From assembly GCF_030272615.1 (NCBI RefSeq), contig NC_081407.1, positions 440,843,213-440,907,212 on the forward strand: 64,000 nucleotides of DNA, in the 5' to 3' direction. This document shows positions 1 through 10,670 of this stretch, in pieces; positions within the stretch are counted from its first letter, which is position 1, and every line of letters starts with the position of its first letter. This DNA comes from Cryptomeria japonica. Lineage: Eukaryota; Streptophyta; Pinopsida; Cupressales; Cupressaceae. Below the pieces are notes generated by a model. It was given only the letters and a program-made list of their open reading frames with translations, ran no database searches and was not told where the DNA came from. Made by a program: the position numbers and the translations under genes.

Positions 1-1
1 T

Positions 2-175
2 AAATATGTTAGCATTAGTATAACTCATACCTTTAGAGAGGGCAATAAGGTTGCGGATATCCTAGCCAATGAAGGGGTCAATTTGGAGAAGGGTGTCAAA
101 TACATTAGAGAAACTCACATCAAATGGGAGATTAAGGAGCCATTATACTTTGATCGCCTCAATGGATCAAGTTAA
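2..175 (+). pseudogene. C-terminal end of a LINE-type RNase H domain (partial)
   Basis: The open frame enters from the left edge and ends at TAA 173-175. It reads ...HTFREGNKVADILANEG..., which is the last helix motif of the RNase H domain at the C-terminus of plant non-LTR (LINE) reverse transcriptases: an R-E-x-N-x-x-A-D-x-L-A block that includes the last catalytic Asp. Only about 57 codons lie in the window, so the reverse transcriptase and endonuclease would be to the left. No intact start exists here. The unknown gene at 419-2020 follows in the same direction after about 240 bp of stop-rich sequence and may belong to the same element; that link is inference. Confidence 0.65.
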
Positions 176-418
176 TCTCATGATTTATTTTTGGGGAACG
201 AGTACCAATGACAGATTTTGGGGGCGGATTAACTGTCAGATGATGAGTGTTTCTCAGCATCATAACCAAGATCATATGTGTGCAAAAGATAATAGTAATA
301 ATAGCTGGGTTTGTGTGGATAAGAGTCTTTACACGGGGAATCCAGAAATAACAAGTTTTCAGAGTTTTATCTATGGATTGAGAATTGTAGCAGAGGGTAT
401 CTTTACCTGGATATCAGA

Positions 419-2020
419 ATGGGAGGTAACCTAAATAGGAATGAGCCTCCAAGTTGTGAGAATTGGAAGAACAAAAGAAAGGTTTGGAGAAGGCTCCACA
501 GACACGACTTCACTGATTATATGGAGAAGCTTCATGGTAGTAGAAACTCTGTGTCTTACGATTTCGCTAAAAGCTGGAGCAACAACAGGGCTACCCTGTT
601 TGGGGAGATTTGGCAAATCGATGAAAATTTGATTGCAGAGGTCATGGGACTCAAGATGGAGGGGACTAAATTCTACAGGGATCGGAAGTATGCCGTTGAG
701 GCTTTCAAAAATTTCTTGAAGACGAAGGATGAAAAGGGCAACCTTGCGAAGAAGGACAACATATCCTACTACACCCCCCAACAGGCAAAGCCTTTATGGC
801 AAAACATTCTTAGGGCTTTAATGGAATATTTGACTGTGGATGGCAGATTTACAAAAATTTATAACTATCATTTTGCTATCCTGAACCATTTCTGCCATGG
901 GGCTAAAATATCCTTGCCCTTCTATTTAGCCTCCTCTCTAAACGAGAGCCTTGCTGACCATGCTAAAAAGCCTAGTTCCTATCCTTTAGCGCACTAGGGA
1001 CTCATTCTGCTTATTTATGAACATATTAAGGATAAGGATAGGGCAACCAAGGATGATCCTTTGATCATCTATGCCCATATATCTGAGAAATGCAAAGACT
1101 CTGATTCGAATGGGGATCAGCCTAGCACCCCTACCCATAAAAAAAAGAAGGTTGAAACAAAGCATGAAGAAAAGGACGTGCATTGTGATGAAGAAGAGGG
1201 AAAGGATAAGGACACTGATACTAAAATGGAGCCTAACAAGGATGAGAACTATGGTGAAGGGGAGGAAGGGGGAAATTCTGAGAATCTTCACTCCAACCCT
1301 AAGGGCTTGGAAAGTGAGAATGAGTCTTCGAATCCTAAGGAGGGTGACAACCCTAATGTTGAGGAGATTGAATAGAGCAAGGACTTTGCGGACACCATCC
1401 TGGACACCGCCCACAACTGCACCCTTGAATTCTTCAATTTCCAGAAGTGGGTTGTTGAAAACATCACCAGCATGCAAGGTAAGCAAAGGGAGCTGGAAGA
1501 TAAGATCAATAAGCTGATTACGATGTCTGACTCTAGGAAACAGAATGAGGAGACGAAAAATAGTGAAGCAGAGGAGGAAATGGAGATGGAGGACTGGCTG
1601 GAGAAAGATTTGATAAAAGGTGACCTGAAACATTTGGAGGACGTTATTAAAACCATGAAAGAACAGGTGGAGGAGGACAAAGACAACGTCAACACCCGGA
1701 TGGCCCATAATGAGAAAGTATTGAAAAGCCTTATGAACCACAGCCTCCAAATCCTTAAAGTTTCTTCCCAGAATATGAATGCGCTGGTGGATCGTCTGGA
1801 AAAGAAAAACTAGGAGAAGAACCTGGTAATTATAGAAGATGCTCCAACTTCCAGCCTAACCCACCAGAACCCTAGGTGCAGAACTAGGCAGACTACTACT
1901 GAGAAGGACATGAAAATGAAAGAGAGTTAGATTGTACAGGAAAACACCAACCTAAGGGAAGCGGCCAAGGCAATGATGCTCTTGGTGTAGAATGCTGAGG
2001 AAACTATGAAGAGTTTTTAA
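419..2020 (+). pseudogene. Unknown element-associated protein, one frame broken by five TAG codons
   Basis: One reading frame runs from ATG 419 to TAA 2018-2020 (534 codons) without a frameshift. It is interrupted only by TAG at 995, 1373, 1811, 1928 and 1988. At each site a glutamine would fit (CAG to TAG). Residues 1-190 look alpha-helical, with WQIDENLIAEVMGLKMEG, a pattern like the plant-mobile-domain proteins found in conifer repeats (I-[TDN]-x-E-x-[IV]-x-x-V-x-G-L), then LMEYLTVDGRF and a Leu/Phe-rich stretch. Residues about 215-320 are very acidic and low complexity (Glu, Asp, Lys, Asn). Residues about 350-465 are heptad-like and probably coiled coil (KEQVEEDKDNVNTRMAHNEK). I do not know its function. 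It could be a LINE- or LTR-carried accessory protein or a gag-like protein. All stops being TAG suggests decay of methylated CHG sites. Confidence 0.6.
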
Positions 2021-2180
2021 TTTTCTTGTAATGCTAGGCTTGGGGTCAATTTCTTGCTAGCCTCTTGCTGTTCTTTTCTCTGCTACTGGTTTTTTTGTTG
2101 GTCTTTTGCAGTTGTCTTGTTTTGTTTCCTTATTGAATATCTTTCGAATGTAATTGGGTTTCGAGTCCCTTAAAACCTAT
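2021..2180 (+). other. 3' flank of the unknown gene, T-rich
   Basis: T-rich, non-coding sequence follows the stop at 2020. It carries GGGTTTCGAGTCCCTTAAAA near 2157-2176, which looks like the 3' end of a conifer LINE-associated repeat. No poly(A) tract or clear target duplication is visible, so the exact element end is not set. Confidence 0.3.
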
Positions 2181-2627
2181 TTTTACTTAATCAAAAATAG
2201 TCTTATTTGTAAAACCCTCTAGCAAGGTAACATTCTGATTGAGTGTTTGAAATCCTTTAACAAGGTCACTTCTAACAAGGTGAAGATCCTTACAGATCTG
2301 AGGGAAATCCCTTAACTGGGTCACATCTAGCAATGTGTTTGTAATCTTTAACAGGATTTACTTTTAACTGAGCATACTCTAGAAGAGTATATTTCTTAGT
2401 GGGTCCAAAATCCCATAATGGTTTTCCCCTATTTGGGTTTCCATGTTAAATCTGGTGTTATGAGGTTTATGATGTTTATATGCTTTTGAGTTTGCATGTT
2501 TAGCAGTCTTTGGTTATATTACTGAATTATATGTTACCGAGGTTGAATCTAATATTTTTATGGAGGATTAAGTTTGTATGATTCACCCCCCCCTCTCATC
2601 TTGTTGGCTATTGGATCTGTACTTACA
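2181..2627 (+). mobile_element. 3' part of a copia-like LTR (fragment)
   Basis: The stretch has the look of the R-U5 end of a plant Ty1/copia LTR: repeated short phrases of the type 'aaccc..ctagcaaggt', a GGTTTTCCCCTATTTGGGTTTCC block at about 2420, and a C-run TTCACCCCCCCCTCTC at 2582-2597 just before the LTR end at CA 2626-2627. The sequence after it, AAGTATCAGAAC (2630-2641), is a decayed match to the initiator tRNA-Met primer site TGGTATCAGAGC. The internal part of this retroelement is missing. CACTA coding sequence starts within 200 bp, so one element has interrupted or replaced the other. Confidence 0.5.
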
Positions 2628-2815
2628 TTAAGTATCAGAACTATCACTCTTCTCTCCGTTATATTGTTGTTGGTGAACTTGAAGGTTATGAATGGTTTAT
2701 CCAACATAACATTGTCACGTATGTTAAGGCATGTCATATACGTCATAATAAAATATGAATCATGTCGTACCATTAATATTCTTTATTATAACAAATTATA
2801 TTTTGTTGCTATAGA

Positions 2816-5800
2816 TTGATAGGTGAGTTTTTGTTACCACCATCAAATATTCTACTTTGCTCATATCGAGAATTATCTACCATTATGAAAGATATTGGAA
2901 TGGAGTATCAAGCAATAGATGCTTGTTCCAATGATCATATTATATATCACAAAAAACATGAATTTCAAACTGAATGCCTTGAATGTCATATCAGTAGATA
3001 TCGAACAGATCAAATAACAAAAAGGGTTCCTCGTAAGGTTCTTCGCTATATTCCCATTATTACACGTATGCAACGATTATTCAAGTGCACTACCTTGGCA
3101 CAATTTATGGATTACCATGCATGCAATAGAAGTCAAGATGACATTATTCGAATGCCTGCAGATGGTTTAGCATTTATGGACATAGAGGAAAAGTGGCCAC
3201 ACTTTAAAGAAGAACCTCGTAATCTTAGGCTTTCATTGGTAGTGGACTGTGTCAATCCATTTGGAGAGATGAGATCTGTTTACTCAGTGTGGCCTGTTTT
3301 TGTTATCAACAATAACATTCCTCCATGGATGTCAATAAAGAGGGAGCACATAATGTTGGCAATGATTGTTCTAGTTATTTTATCATTTAAATATAGTTGT
3401 CTAAATTTAATTACAAATACTGCAGTAAAATGGTCATAATAATTATGTAATGTTTTTGTTCATTCGATTAGGTAAGTACCAAGTTAAATATATGAATGTA
3501 TATATCGAGCCTCTTATCAACGAGTTGCTAGAGTTATGGAATGGTGTCACTATGTATGATGTCTCTAGACCAATAGGACAAAGACAATTTCAATTCCATG
3601 TGATGCTTCTATGGACAATACACGATGCCCCAGGGCTAACACATTTTTGTGGTATGTTATAGTGTTTAAGTTGTGCATGAACATTATAATTCAAAAAATT
3701 ATCATATTTAATCCAATTATACATTATCTTGTAGGTCTTCAAACAAAGGGAAAATTTGCATGTCATGTTTGTGGTCCAAAGATGAAATCTCGTCATTCAA
3801 AAAGTTTAGGAGAGCAAGTGTTTGATGAGTATAGGCACTTTCTCCACAAAAATCATAAGTATCGAAATACTGAAAAACATCTTTTCAATGGGAAAGAAGA
3901 GAATACATCAAAGCCATGAAGAATGACACCTCACCTGTGGAAGTTGGAATATAATAGAATTAATCATCAAGGTAATGCCATTCCATCTATTGGTTTTTCA
4001 TAAAACATCTTTTCTATTTTGTTTTGTTTACTGATGATGTGATTGATGATCATGATGGTCGTGAAGGCATAAATGACCACCTTCCTAAGGGAATAAAAAG
4101 TTATCCCCAACAATTTAGTAGGTTGCCCTACTACGAGCAGTTACAAATTGTTCATTTGTTTGATAGTATGCATATTGGAAACAATATAATAGAGACATTT
4201 TGGAAAATATTGGATGGAAGGCATGACAAAGAAAAATTTGTCAAAATATGTAGTGACATTCAGGATTCCAATCATGCAATGATAAATGTCATTCAATCAA
4301 ATAGCCATGGAGACTAGATTAATATAAGTGAGCTTCCTTGGTTATTAACGGACCAGCAAAGCAATGCTATAAAAGAAGTCATACGAGAAATTCGATTTCC
4401 CACAGGATTTGCTGCGAACATAAACAATCTCATATCAAAGAAAAGTGAATTTGGGCCAGAGATGAAAATGCATGATTGGCATACCTTCATTAAGGTAATT
4501 CATGTTCTTGTGTTTTTAGTATGTATTTAAGTACTAAGCGTACGTGTACTTTTCATTATGTTACAAAAAAATGAAAAGATAATTTTATAATTGTTGCAAT
4601 ACGTTCTAGCTCTATCTCTCCCAGACGACTTCGACAATAATGTCAAGCAAGTCATATATGATCTTGGAAAATACATAAGGTAAGTAGTGATATTTGTTTA
4701 GTTTGTTGTATAGATATTATATTTGTGATTTGTTTTACTTCTTATGTAATATATTTTTTTGCGTCTTGAATACCTTGTAGGTGGTTGTCATGTAAAGAAA
4801 TCCATAAAGATGATATAAAATATTGGAAGAGAAAAATTCATCATTTAATGTGTGAAATGGCAAAGTGTTTACCTCTAGCTTTTTTCAATGCACAAGAATA
4901 CTACCTCATACACCAAGTTGAGGAGATTGAATTGTGTGGACTTGTACACACTAGGTCAATGTGGATGGTTGAGAGGCACTTGAAATTTTTGAAGGCTTTG
5001 GTTCGACAAAGAGAACATCCTGAGGGTTCTATGGTGGAGGGATATGTGGTATACCAAACTATGGTGTACATTTATGAATATCTTCCTAAGTTTGCAGCAA
5101 AGATCCATGTGGATCGCATTTGGGATCCCAACACCATTAACAAATTTGAAGGGGAGTACTTGATGGGGAAAGGTAGATTGAGGAAAGTGAGAGGTAATTA
5201 TAAGATGTTATTGTAGTTAATTAATTCTTAATCTTCAAAATAAATCGATTGTAAGATGTCTATTTATTTTTTGTATAGTTGGTCGAGAGTGGGATGCACT
5301 ACATTTGTATATTGCAAACAATCTTGATTGGATGATGGTATGGATTGAATGTTGTCAACATTTTGAACGCATGTTAACATGGGAAGGTGTGGCTTCATTG
5401 GTTAAAGAAGCACATCGTAATGGAGATTCCAATGTTACGCAAAGGGAAATTGATTTAGCATATGGTTTAAGAGATAAATAGGTACGTATAAATTTATTAA
5501 TCACCCATATGTTTATCAACTCACAATGCAATAAATTTTACATGTTTGACATATCGCAGGTCAAACACCACAACACTATGTGCTGCAATGGTCATAAATT
5601 TTGCATAAAAAAGCTAGATGACACGAAGAAAACTTGTGATTCTGGCATCACTGCAGTCTTTGAGGTGACAAATATTTCATCGAGAAATGACATTCATCCT
5701 CAACAGTCTCAAAATTGATACTATGGCATTTTGGATGATATACTTGAGTGTGACTTTAATTCCTTCAAATTAGTTTTGTTCGTTGTCAAATGGTATAGGC

Positions 5801-6222
5801 TACGATTGAATAAAAATGATCCTTTTAGAATTGTTATTGAATATGATAATGGTTTTATAATGCTAAATACAAGGCCATTTGAACCAGTTGGGGATGAGCC
5901 CTATGTTCTTCCAAGCCAATGTGAGCAAGTATTTTACTCTGAGGTTCCACATAAACCGGGTTGGTCATTTGTTGGTAGAGATGATCCAAGAGGAAGGCTG
6001 ATAAAGTATAATGTGATGGAAGAAGAAGATATTGAAGAAGTAGAAGATGAAGTGGATGATGATCACGATCGACAGTTTCACAATGATGATGAAGAAGAAC
6101 AAGAAGAAGAACAAGAAGAAGAAGAAGAAGATGATGATGCTGCTGATGATGATGCTGATGGTGATGATGATGATGATGATGGTGAAGATGTTGATGATGA
6201 TGATGACGACGATGACGACGAC

Positions 6223-6266
<44 letters not shown>

Positions 6267-6294
6267 CCTTGATGTTCATGATGGTGAGGAATGA
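2816..6294 (+). pseudogene. tnp2: CACTA transposase Tnp2 with DUF4218 and DUF4216, multi-exon
   Basis: Spliced plant transposase. The first visible exon (from about 2816) begins inside the Tnp2 domain: GMEYQAIDACSNDHIIYHK, KVLRYIPIITRMQRLF, FNPFGEMRS-like CVNPFGEMRSVYSVWPV and NIPPWMSIKRE. Next exons: about 3472-3649 (YIEPLINELLELW, ALLWTI-like MLLWTIHDAPG), 3736-3919 (TKGKFACHVCG), about 4024-4494 (YEQLQIVHLFDSMHIGNNI and start of DUF4218), 4612-4680, 4781-5190 (DUF4218: EHPEGSMVEGY), 5279-5480, and 5560-6294 with DUF4216 (YYGILDDILECDF, QCEQVFYSEVP). Introns follow GT..AG. The Tnp2 N-terminus with its zinc-finger part is absent. In-frame stops at 4315 (TAG), 5478 (TAG) and 5716 (TGA) make it a likely pseudogene. 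The last about 95 codons are an Asp/Glu tract. The protein would bind element ends and cut DNA in the nucleus. Confidence 0.8.
6011..6294 (+). repeat. GAT/GAA trinucleotide tract encoding an acidic tail
   Basis: A run of GAA, GAT and GAC codons forms the 3' end of the tnp2 frame, ending in a nearly pure Asp stretch before the final DLDVHDGEE. Purity increases towards 6280, as expected of microsatellite growth. Many DUF4216-containing transposases have a short acidic tail; this one is unusually long and is probably length-variable. Confidence 0.85.
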
Positions 6295-6712
6295 AATGTA
6301 TGAGGAATGCGATTAGTATATTATCTATTGAATATTGACTTCTTGATAGAATTTTTTTTACATAATTAATTCATTTTGTTTTGAATTCTAATGCCATTAC
6401 ATAATTAATTCATGATGCACCTTTTAATATGGAGATGGAGATAGGGGGTGTGACTATTTATGTGACAATTTTTAAACTGTGTTTATTTATGGAAATTGGA
6501 TTGTTTATTAGCTATGTGACTATTTATGTGACCATTTAGTTGAGGATCCTGCATAGTTTACATAAAGTAAAGGTAAGGAATTAAAAAATTTACAATGATT
6601 TTGATGACAACATCTTTTTATTATTTAATACTCTTTTTGTCTACAAAGTTCATGTTGTGTATGATGTAATTTCGCTAACATTTTTTATATTTTTTCTTTC
6701 TCACAGGTCGAC
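6295..6712 (+). other. Spacer between tnp2 and tnp1
   Basis: AT-rich sequence without a convincing reading frame. It has a short imperfect repeat of 'tgtgactatttatgtgac' around 6450 and 6510. A splice-acceptor-like TTCTTTCTCACAG ends at 6706, just before the tnp1 ATG at 6713, so part of this may be an intron in the 5' leader. Confidence 0.4.
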
Positions 6713-9532
6713 ATGGATCCATCACATATCACAGACAGAGATGTACCTTGTGACACTTCTACTGAGAAGGTAAACCTCATTGTAATTGTACAAATTAGGT
6801 AGAAGCAAATTGTTACATTATTATGTTCTTTTTTTTAGTGATTTATACTAATTTTGTAATTGTTAATGATATTCTTGACATAGACGGATGTTTGGGGAAA
6901 GGGAAAGGGAGTTGCAGTACCTGAGCACCTTTCTATGGATGTCGAATCATTAGGGTTAAGCAATGATGACCCTGAAGATCCCACAAACCTTGTGAAATTC
7001 TTTAAAATGCCTCTTATAAAAATTAGAAAAGAGATTGTTGCTTTGGCAGCCGTGCATCCTACCACTGATGAGATACGACAGAGGGTGGAATAATTATATA
7101 AGACAACAGAAAAATTGCAAGTAAGCAGTAATGAAAGCTTTAATTATAACAAAAGTTAAATAATGGTTTATATTTTATTCTCTTTTTATGTCATTAACTA
7201 AAATATGTACATATTATTTTTACAGCAATTTATCTGCCCTCATGAAAGTCGTTCCTACGATCAGGGTGTTGCAGGATCAGGTGATGACGATTTTCTTGTA
7301 TTATCACTTGCTTGGCTTATCACTCTGAGTACCCAAAACACATCATACTTGATACTGTCAATTTTCAAAACAAAGGTTCATCCTTGTTTACAATTCTTGC
7401 ACTTTTCATATATTTAATGTTTGATATATTTAATGTATTATTCTTTAGGTGCTATCAATGTTGCTGTGCAAATATCAATGCCACCTCATCAGAGGTCACC
7501 CTCACCTATATTGCTGACTGCAATGTTGAAAACACATAGCATGCAGACATCCTCTAGTGCACATCATATTGGCCAGCCCACTGTTGGTAGATCCCTCTTT
7601 TTCTCTATCTTCTGTCATGTGTTTATTTCCCTTCAAGCGTTCTTTCTTGAATTCTAATGCCATTTCATAGTGGATTCATTTTTTACAGGAGACTACTACT
7701 GATAACATAGCATCATTTCTTGGATCTTCTCGTATTGCTAATATGGGAACATTGCAGGCCACATTCATGGTGAGCGACGAAGAAATGCTTCCCTTAAAGA
7801 TACAAAAGGTTCCAAGTACTTTAAAATTATTATTATATATACTCTAATTGTAATTTACTTTATGATCACTCATTTTGGACTAATATTGATCCCATGAATT
7901 TTTTGCAAGCAATGATATTTTCTATAAACATCTTAGTGCCATTGCATTGCAGATATTTGGGCCCACCATACGTAAAAGGTGGTACATCATATGTGAACTA
8001 AGCCTTATCCACTTTTGATTTCATATCATTGCTAGAATACTTTTCCTTTTATCCATTTCTTGAAGTGTAATAAATGTAGCTTCAGTTCATTTATGAATCT
8101 AACAGGTTTGTTTTTGCTTTAAAAGGTGGAATGACCAAGAAAAAAGGTTAAAAGATGAATTGGCAAACCAAATGGTTGATGGTTTGGAAATGACACCATT
8201 GACAAAACCAAGCTCCTTGAAAAAGCTGGCACATATCTAAAGTATGTGAGGGACCAATATAGGACCCATTTGGAGAGGAACCTAAAGTACGAGCGTCCCC
8301 CCATGATTCCAGAGAGGGAGTGAAAGGACTTGATTTTGGATGCCAAGGAGAGAATTGAAAGGAAAAAATGAAATACACCAGTAGACGCCAGAAGAAGGTA
8401 CGAGATACTATTAAGAATGTAATTATGTACTAATCAATTACTCTTTATATTTATATAATCTAACATATTTCAAACTTTTTATAGACTGAGTGACACGTCA
8501 AAGGCAACCAAGGCAAGGCAAGAAAAGCATAGGCAACACAAACTCGGCTCTGGTGGTTACATGAAACTTGCTGCACGAATTGTAAGTATCTCATGTAAAC
8601 TCCCATATTGTCTCAAAATATTAATAAATTGAAAACATTTTTTTTATTATCAAACAATGCAAGCAAAATTCACAGTACCAAGCAAAAATGCAGGGCTCTG
8701 AATTCAATAGAGTGCCCATAGAAGATGACAAGAGAATTGCCTACCAACAAGGCTATTTAGCCATGGCTGATAGGCTACGAGAATTGAGTGGGCATACACA
8801 ACATTTGAGTGCATCCGTCACATAGGTAAATATGGTAAATGGAAGTTGTTTCAAATTGAATACTTTACCAATAATCTAATTGATGTTGAGTTCCAACATA
8901 AATTGACTATATTTATTTTAAATAAGCAAGCAATGATAACAATGTGCATGTCATTGGAATGCAGCCTGCTAATTGTGAAACACCACCTGCACATGAACGT
9001 CCGGATGTGCATCCTAGTAGTGGAGGTATTCATTTGCTATTCAAATTTATTTATTTAGCTATTAATACAATTAAACATCTTAATTTGTAATTAGAGTAGT
9101 AATTGATGTAACCTTTCTTATTAATATTTTAGAGCATGTAGTCGGTGGTGAGCAAGTGGAGCATGATCTGGGTACACAACCTCAAGAACGTGATGTTCCC
9201 CACTCAGGTGAAGAGGACCGTGGTGTTCAACATGTTGAGGTTGAGGCTACACAAAATGATGTGGCCCCATCAGGTAAAGAGCACAACAATTATGTTCTCT
9301 AAATTAATGAAATACTTGTAACAATAATTTAATTTTTTTGAATTTAACCCATTTCTTTTTTATTGCAGAGGACCCCCCTTTGCTTTAGTGTCCTCGTCCT
9401 CAGTATAGGACTAGGCATACATTGAGATCACGAGCAGTTGGTGGAACATCTATAGAGGGGGGAAATGATGAAGACACCGATGTTCCACTTAGTCTTTTCA
9501 TAGCTTCAAAGAAAAAACAAAGAAAGAAATGA
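6713..9532 (+). pseudogene. CACTA Tnp1-like protein (Transposase_24, Ptta/En/Spm), multi-exon
   Basis: Spliced gene from ATG 6713 to TGA 9530-9532. Visible exons include 6713-6769, 6884-7119 (VAVPEHLSMDVESLGLSND), from 7226, from about 7450, from about 7689, about 8127-8395, 8485-8582, about 8675-8824, and two 3' exons (about 9132-9274 and 9368-9532). The diagnostic part is about 8230-8580: YVRDQYRTHLERNLKYERPP, then PEREWKDLI, then an exon with DTSKATKARQEKHRQHKLGS and GGYMKLAAR. This matches the Transposase_24 family (a charged helix, R-P-x-x-I-P-x-x-x-W, and a K-x-N-R/Q-K... Ser-Gly-Gly block). The C-terminus is KSRAVGG-like followed by basic KKKQRKK, a likely nuclear signal. Stops in several exons (TAA 7091, TAG near 9387) indicate decay. 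Known family role: binding subterminal repeats and helping the transposase. Confidence 0.7.
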
Positions 9533-10670
9533 TTGTAATCTAACTTATTTGATAATGACTAATTTTTATGTGTTAGTGAATGTAATTATGTGCTAATTAA
9601 TGGTTATGGATGATATGTGTTAATTAATATTGATGAATGTTGCGTGTTAATTAATGTTAATCAATGTTATGTGTTAATGAACTTTATGTGATATTAATGA
9701 ATGAATGTTATATTTTATTAATGGTAGAAAGAATTAATGAATGAATGTTATAAGATGTTAACGGGGAATTTAGAGTGATGTTAGGGGGGGGGGGGAAATG
9801 AGCTTCCACCTTCACGTGGTTGACCCTATTAAGTAGAGAATATTAAACTATTCTCGAAACCAAGCGAAGCTCAACAAGGTAACAAACTTTTCAATATTTC
9901 ATTATGTTGCACAGTTAATCTTATTAAATAATGTATATTGAATCTTAATTGCAGGGTCCAACAGAGCCAACACGAACAACAACACCACAAGTTGCTGGGT
10001 ATAATGAACTCCCATATTGTCTTGTCTTTACACGAACAATATGAGTTGCTTCTAGTGTTGATATCCAAGGTGGGATTGCAAAAGTTATGAATATGCCTCA
10101 TCCTTGTAAGTTTTTTTATTACAACTCCTAATTCTTGAGACTAAACTTTTTGTTCTTGATGTTTTTCACTAGTTGTCATAACCTCTAACTTTGATGCTTG
10201 TGCCTTAATAGAACTAGATGTTTCTTGTATGAATACTTGGTCAAGGACTGCATTATGATGCTATAGGGCTACAAACTAAGATTATTTATTGTATTGAGTT
10301 GCACATTTGACATGAGTTGCCCTATGACTGCTATGCACATTTATGTATATACACTATTTCTAGTCTATATATTGATATTAATTTGGAGAAAATATTACAA
10401 AACTCAGAGTATTCTCCATAAGACTAGAAAAAAGCTCAGATAAATTTCTGCAGCATTTTCTTACAATTACTTGTGATCATTTTTTTAGGAGTCCTGGTAT
10501 CCATTTATAATAGTATGGAAGCATACAAGCTTTGGACCCTTCAAAAGAAAGTTTGTTACAAACAACCAGTCATTTTCAAGAAGTGGTTATAAGTCCTTTT
10601 CAGCATCTGTGGCTTCCTCTGCTTGTTGTTCTTTTGCAACCTCCTATAATTGCTCCTGAGCATCTTCTTT
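9533..10670. other. Non-coding interval between CACTA tnp1 and the minus-strand gene
   Basis: AT-rich. 9540-9770 contains repeated 'aatgttatgtgttaatgaa' phrases. A run of twelve G is at 9784-9795. A possible short exon lies at about 9956-10107 with TAATTGCAG before it and GTAAGT-like sequence after it, but its product is not recognisable. No terminal CACTA motif was found here. 10108-10670 shows nothing more than AT-rich sequence. Confidence 0.4.

Larger units (their letters stand above)
2628..9532 (+). mobile_element. CACTA (En/Spm) DNA transposon body
   Basis: Two adjacent spliced genes in the same direction, a Tnp2-type transposase (2816-6294) and a Tnp1/Transposase_24 protein (6713-9532), are the standard pair of plant CACTA elements. 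The left terminus (CACTA...) is not visible near 2628, and the N-terminal exons of tnp2 are missing, so the left end is truncated or buried. A sequence with the features of a CACTA right terminus lies at 16436-16701. Whether it belongs to this element, which would then also contain the minus-strand gene 10671-14118, is open. Confidence 0.75.

Noticed and set aside
986-1750. Minus-strand open frame of 254 codons
   Set aside because: It is the antisense of the acidic and coiled-coil part of the plus-strand frame; hydrophobic Leu/Ile/Phe composition is a mirror of Glu/Lys/Asn codons.
419-2020. Alternative genetic code (TAG/TAA as Gln), since long frames are broken almost only by TAG and TAA
   Set aside because: The elements are clearly plant types with normal stops elsewhere; TGA also appears where Arg fits, and frameshifts exist in other copies. 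Deamination of CAG, CAA and CGA explains it better.
2574-2819. Small open frame between the LTR end and CACTA exon
   Set aside because: No similarity and it overlaps the LTR end and primer-site remnant.
5965-6279. Minus-strand Ile-rich open frame (possible membrane protein)
   Set aside because: It is the reverse of the GAT/GAA repeat and has no independent support.
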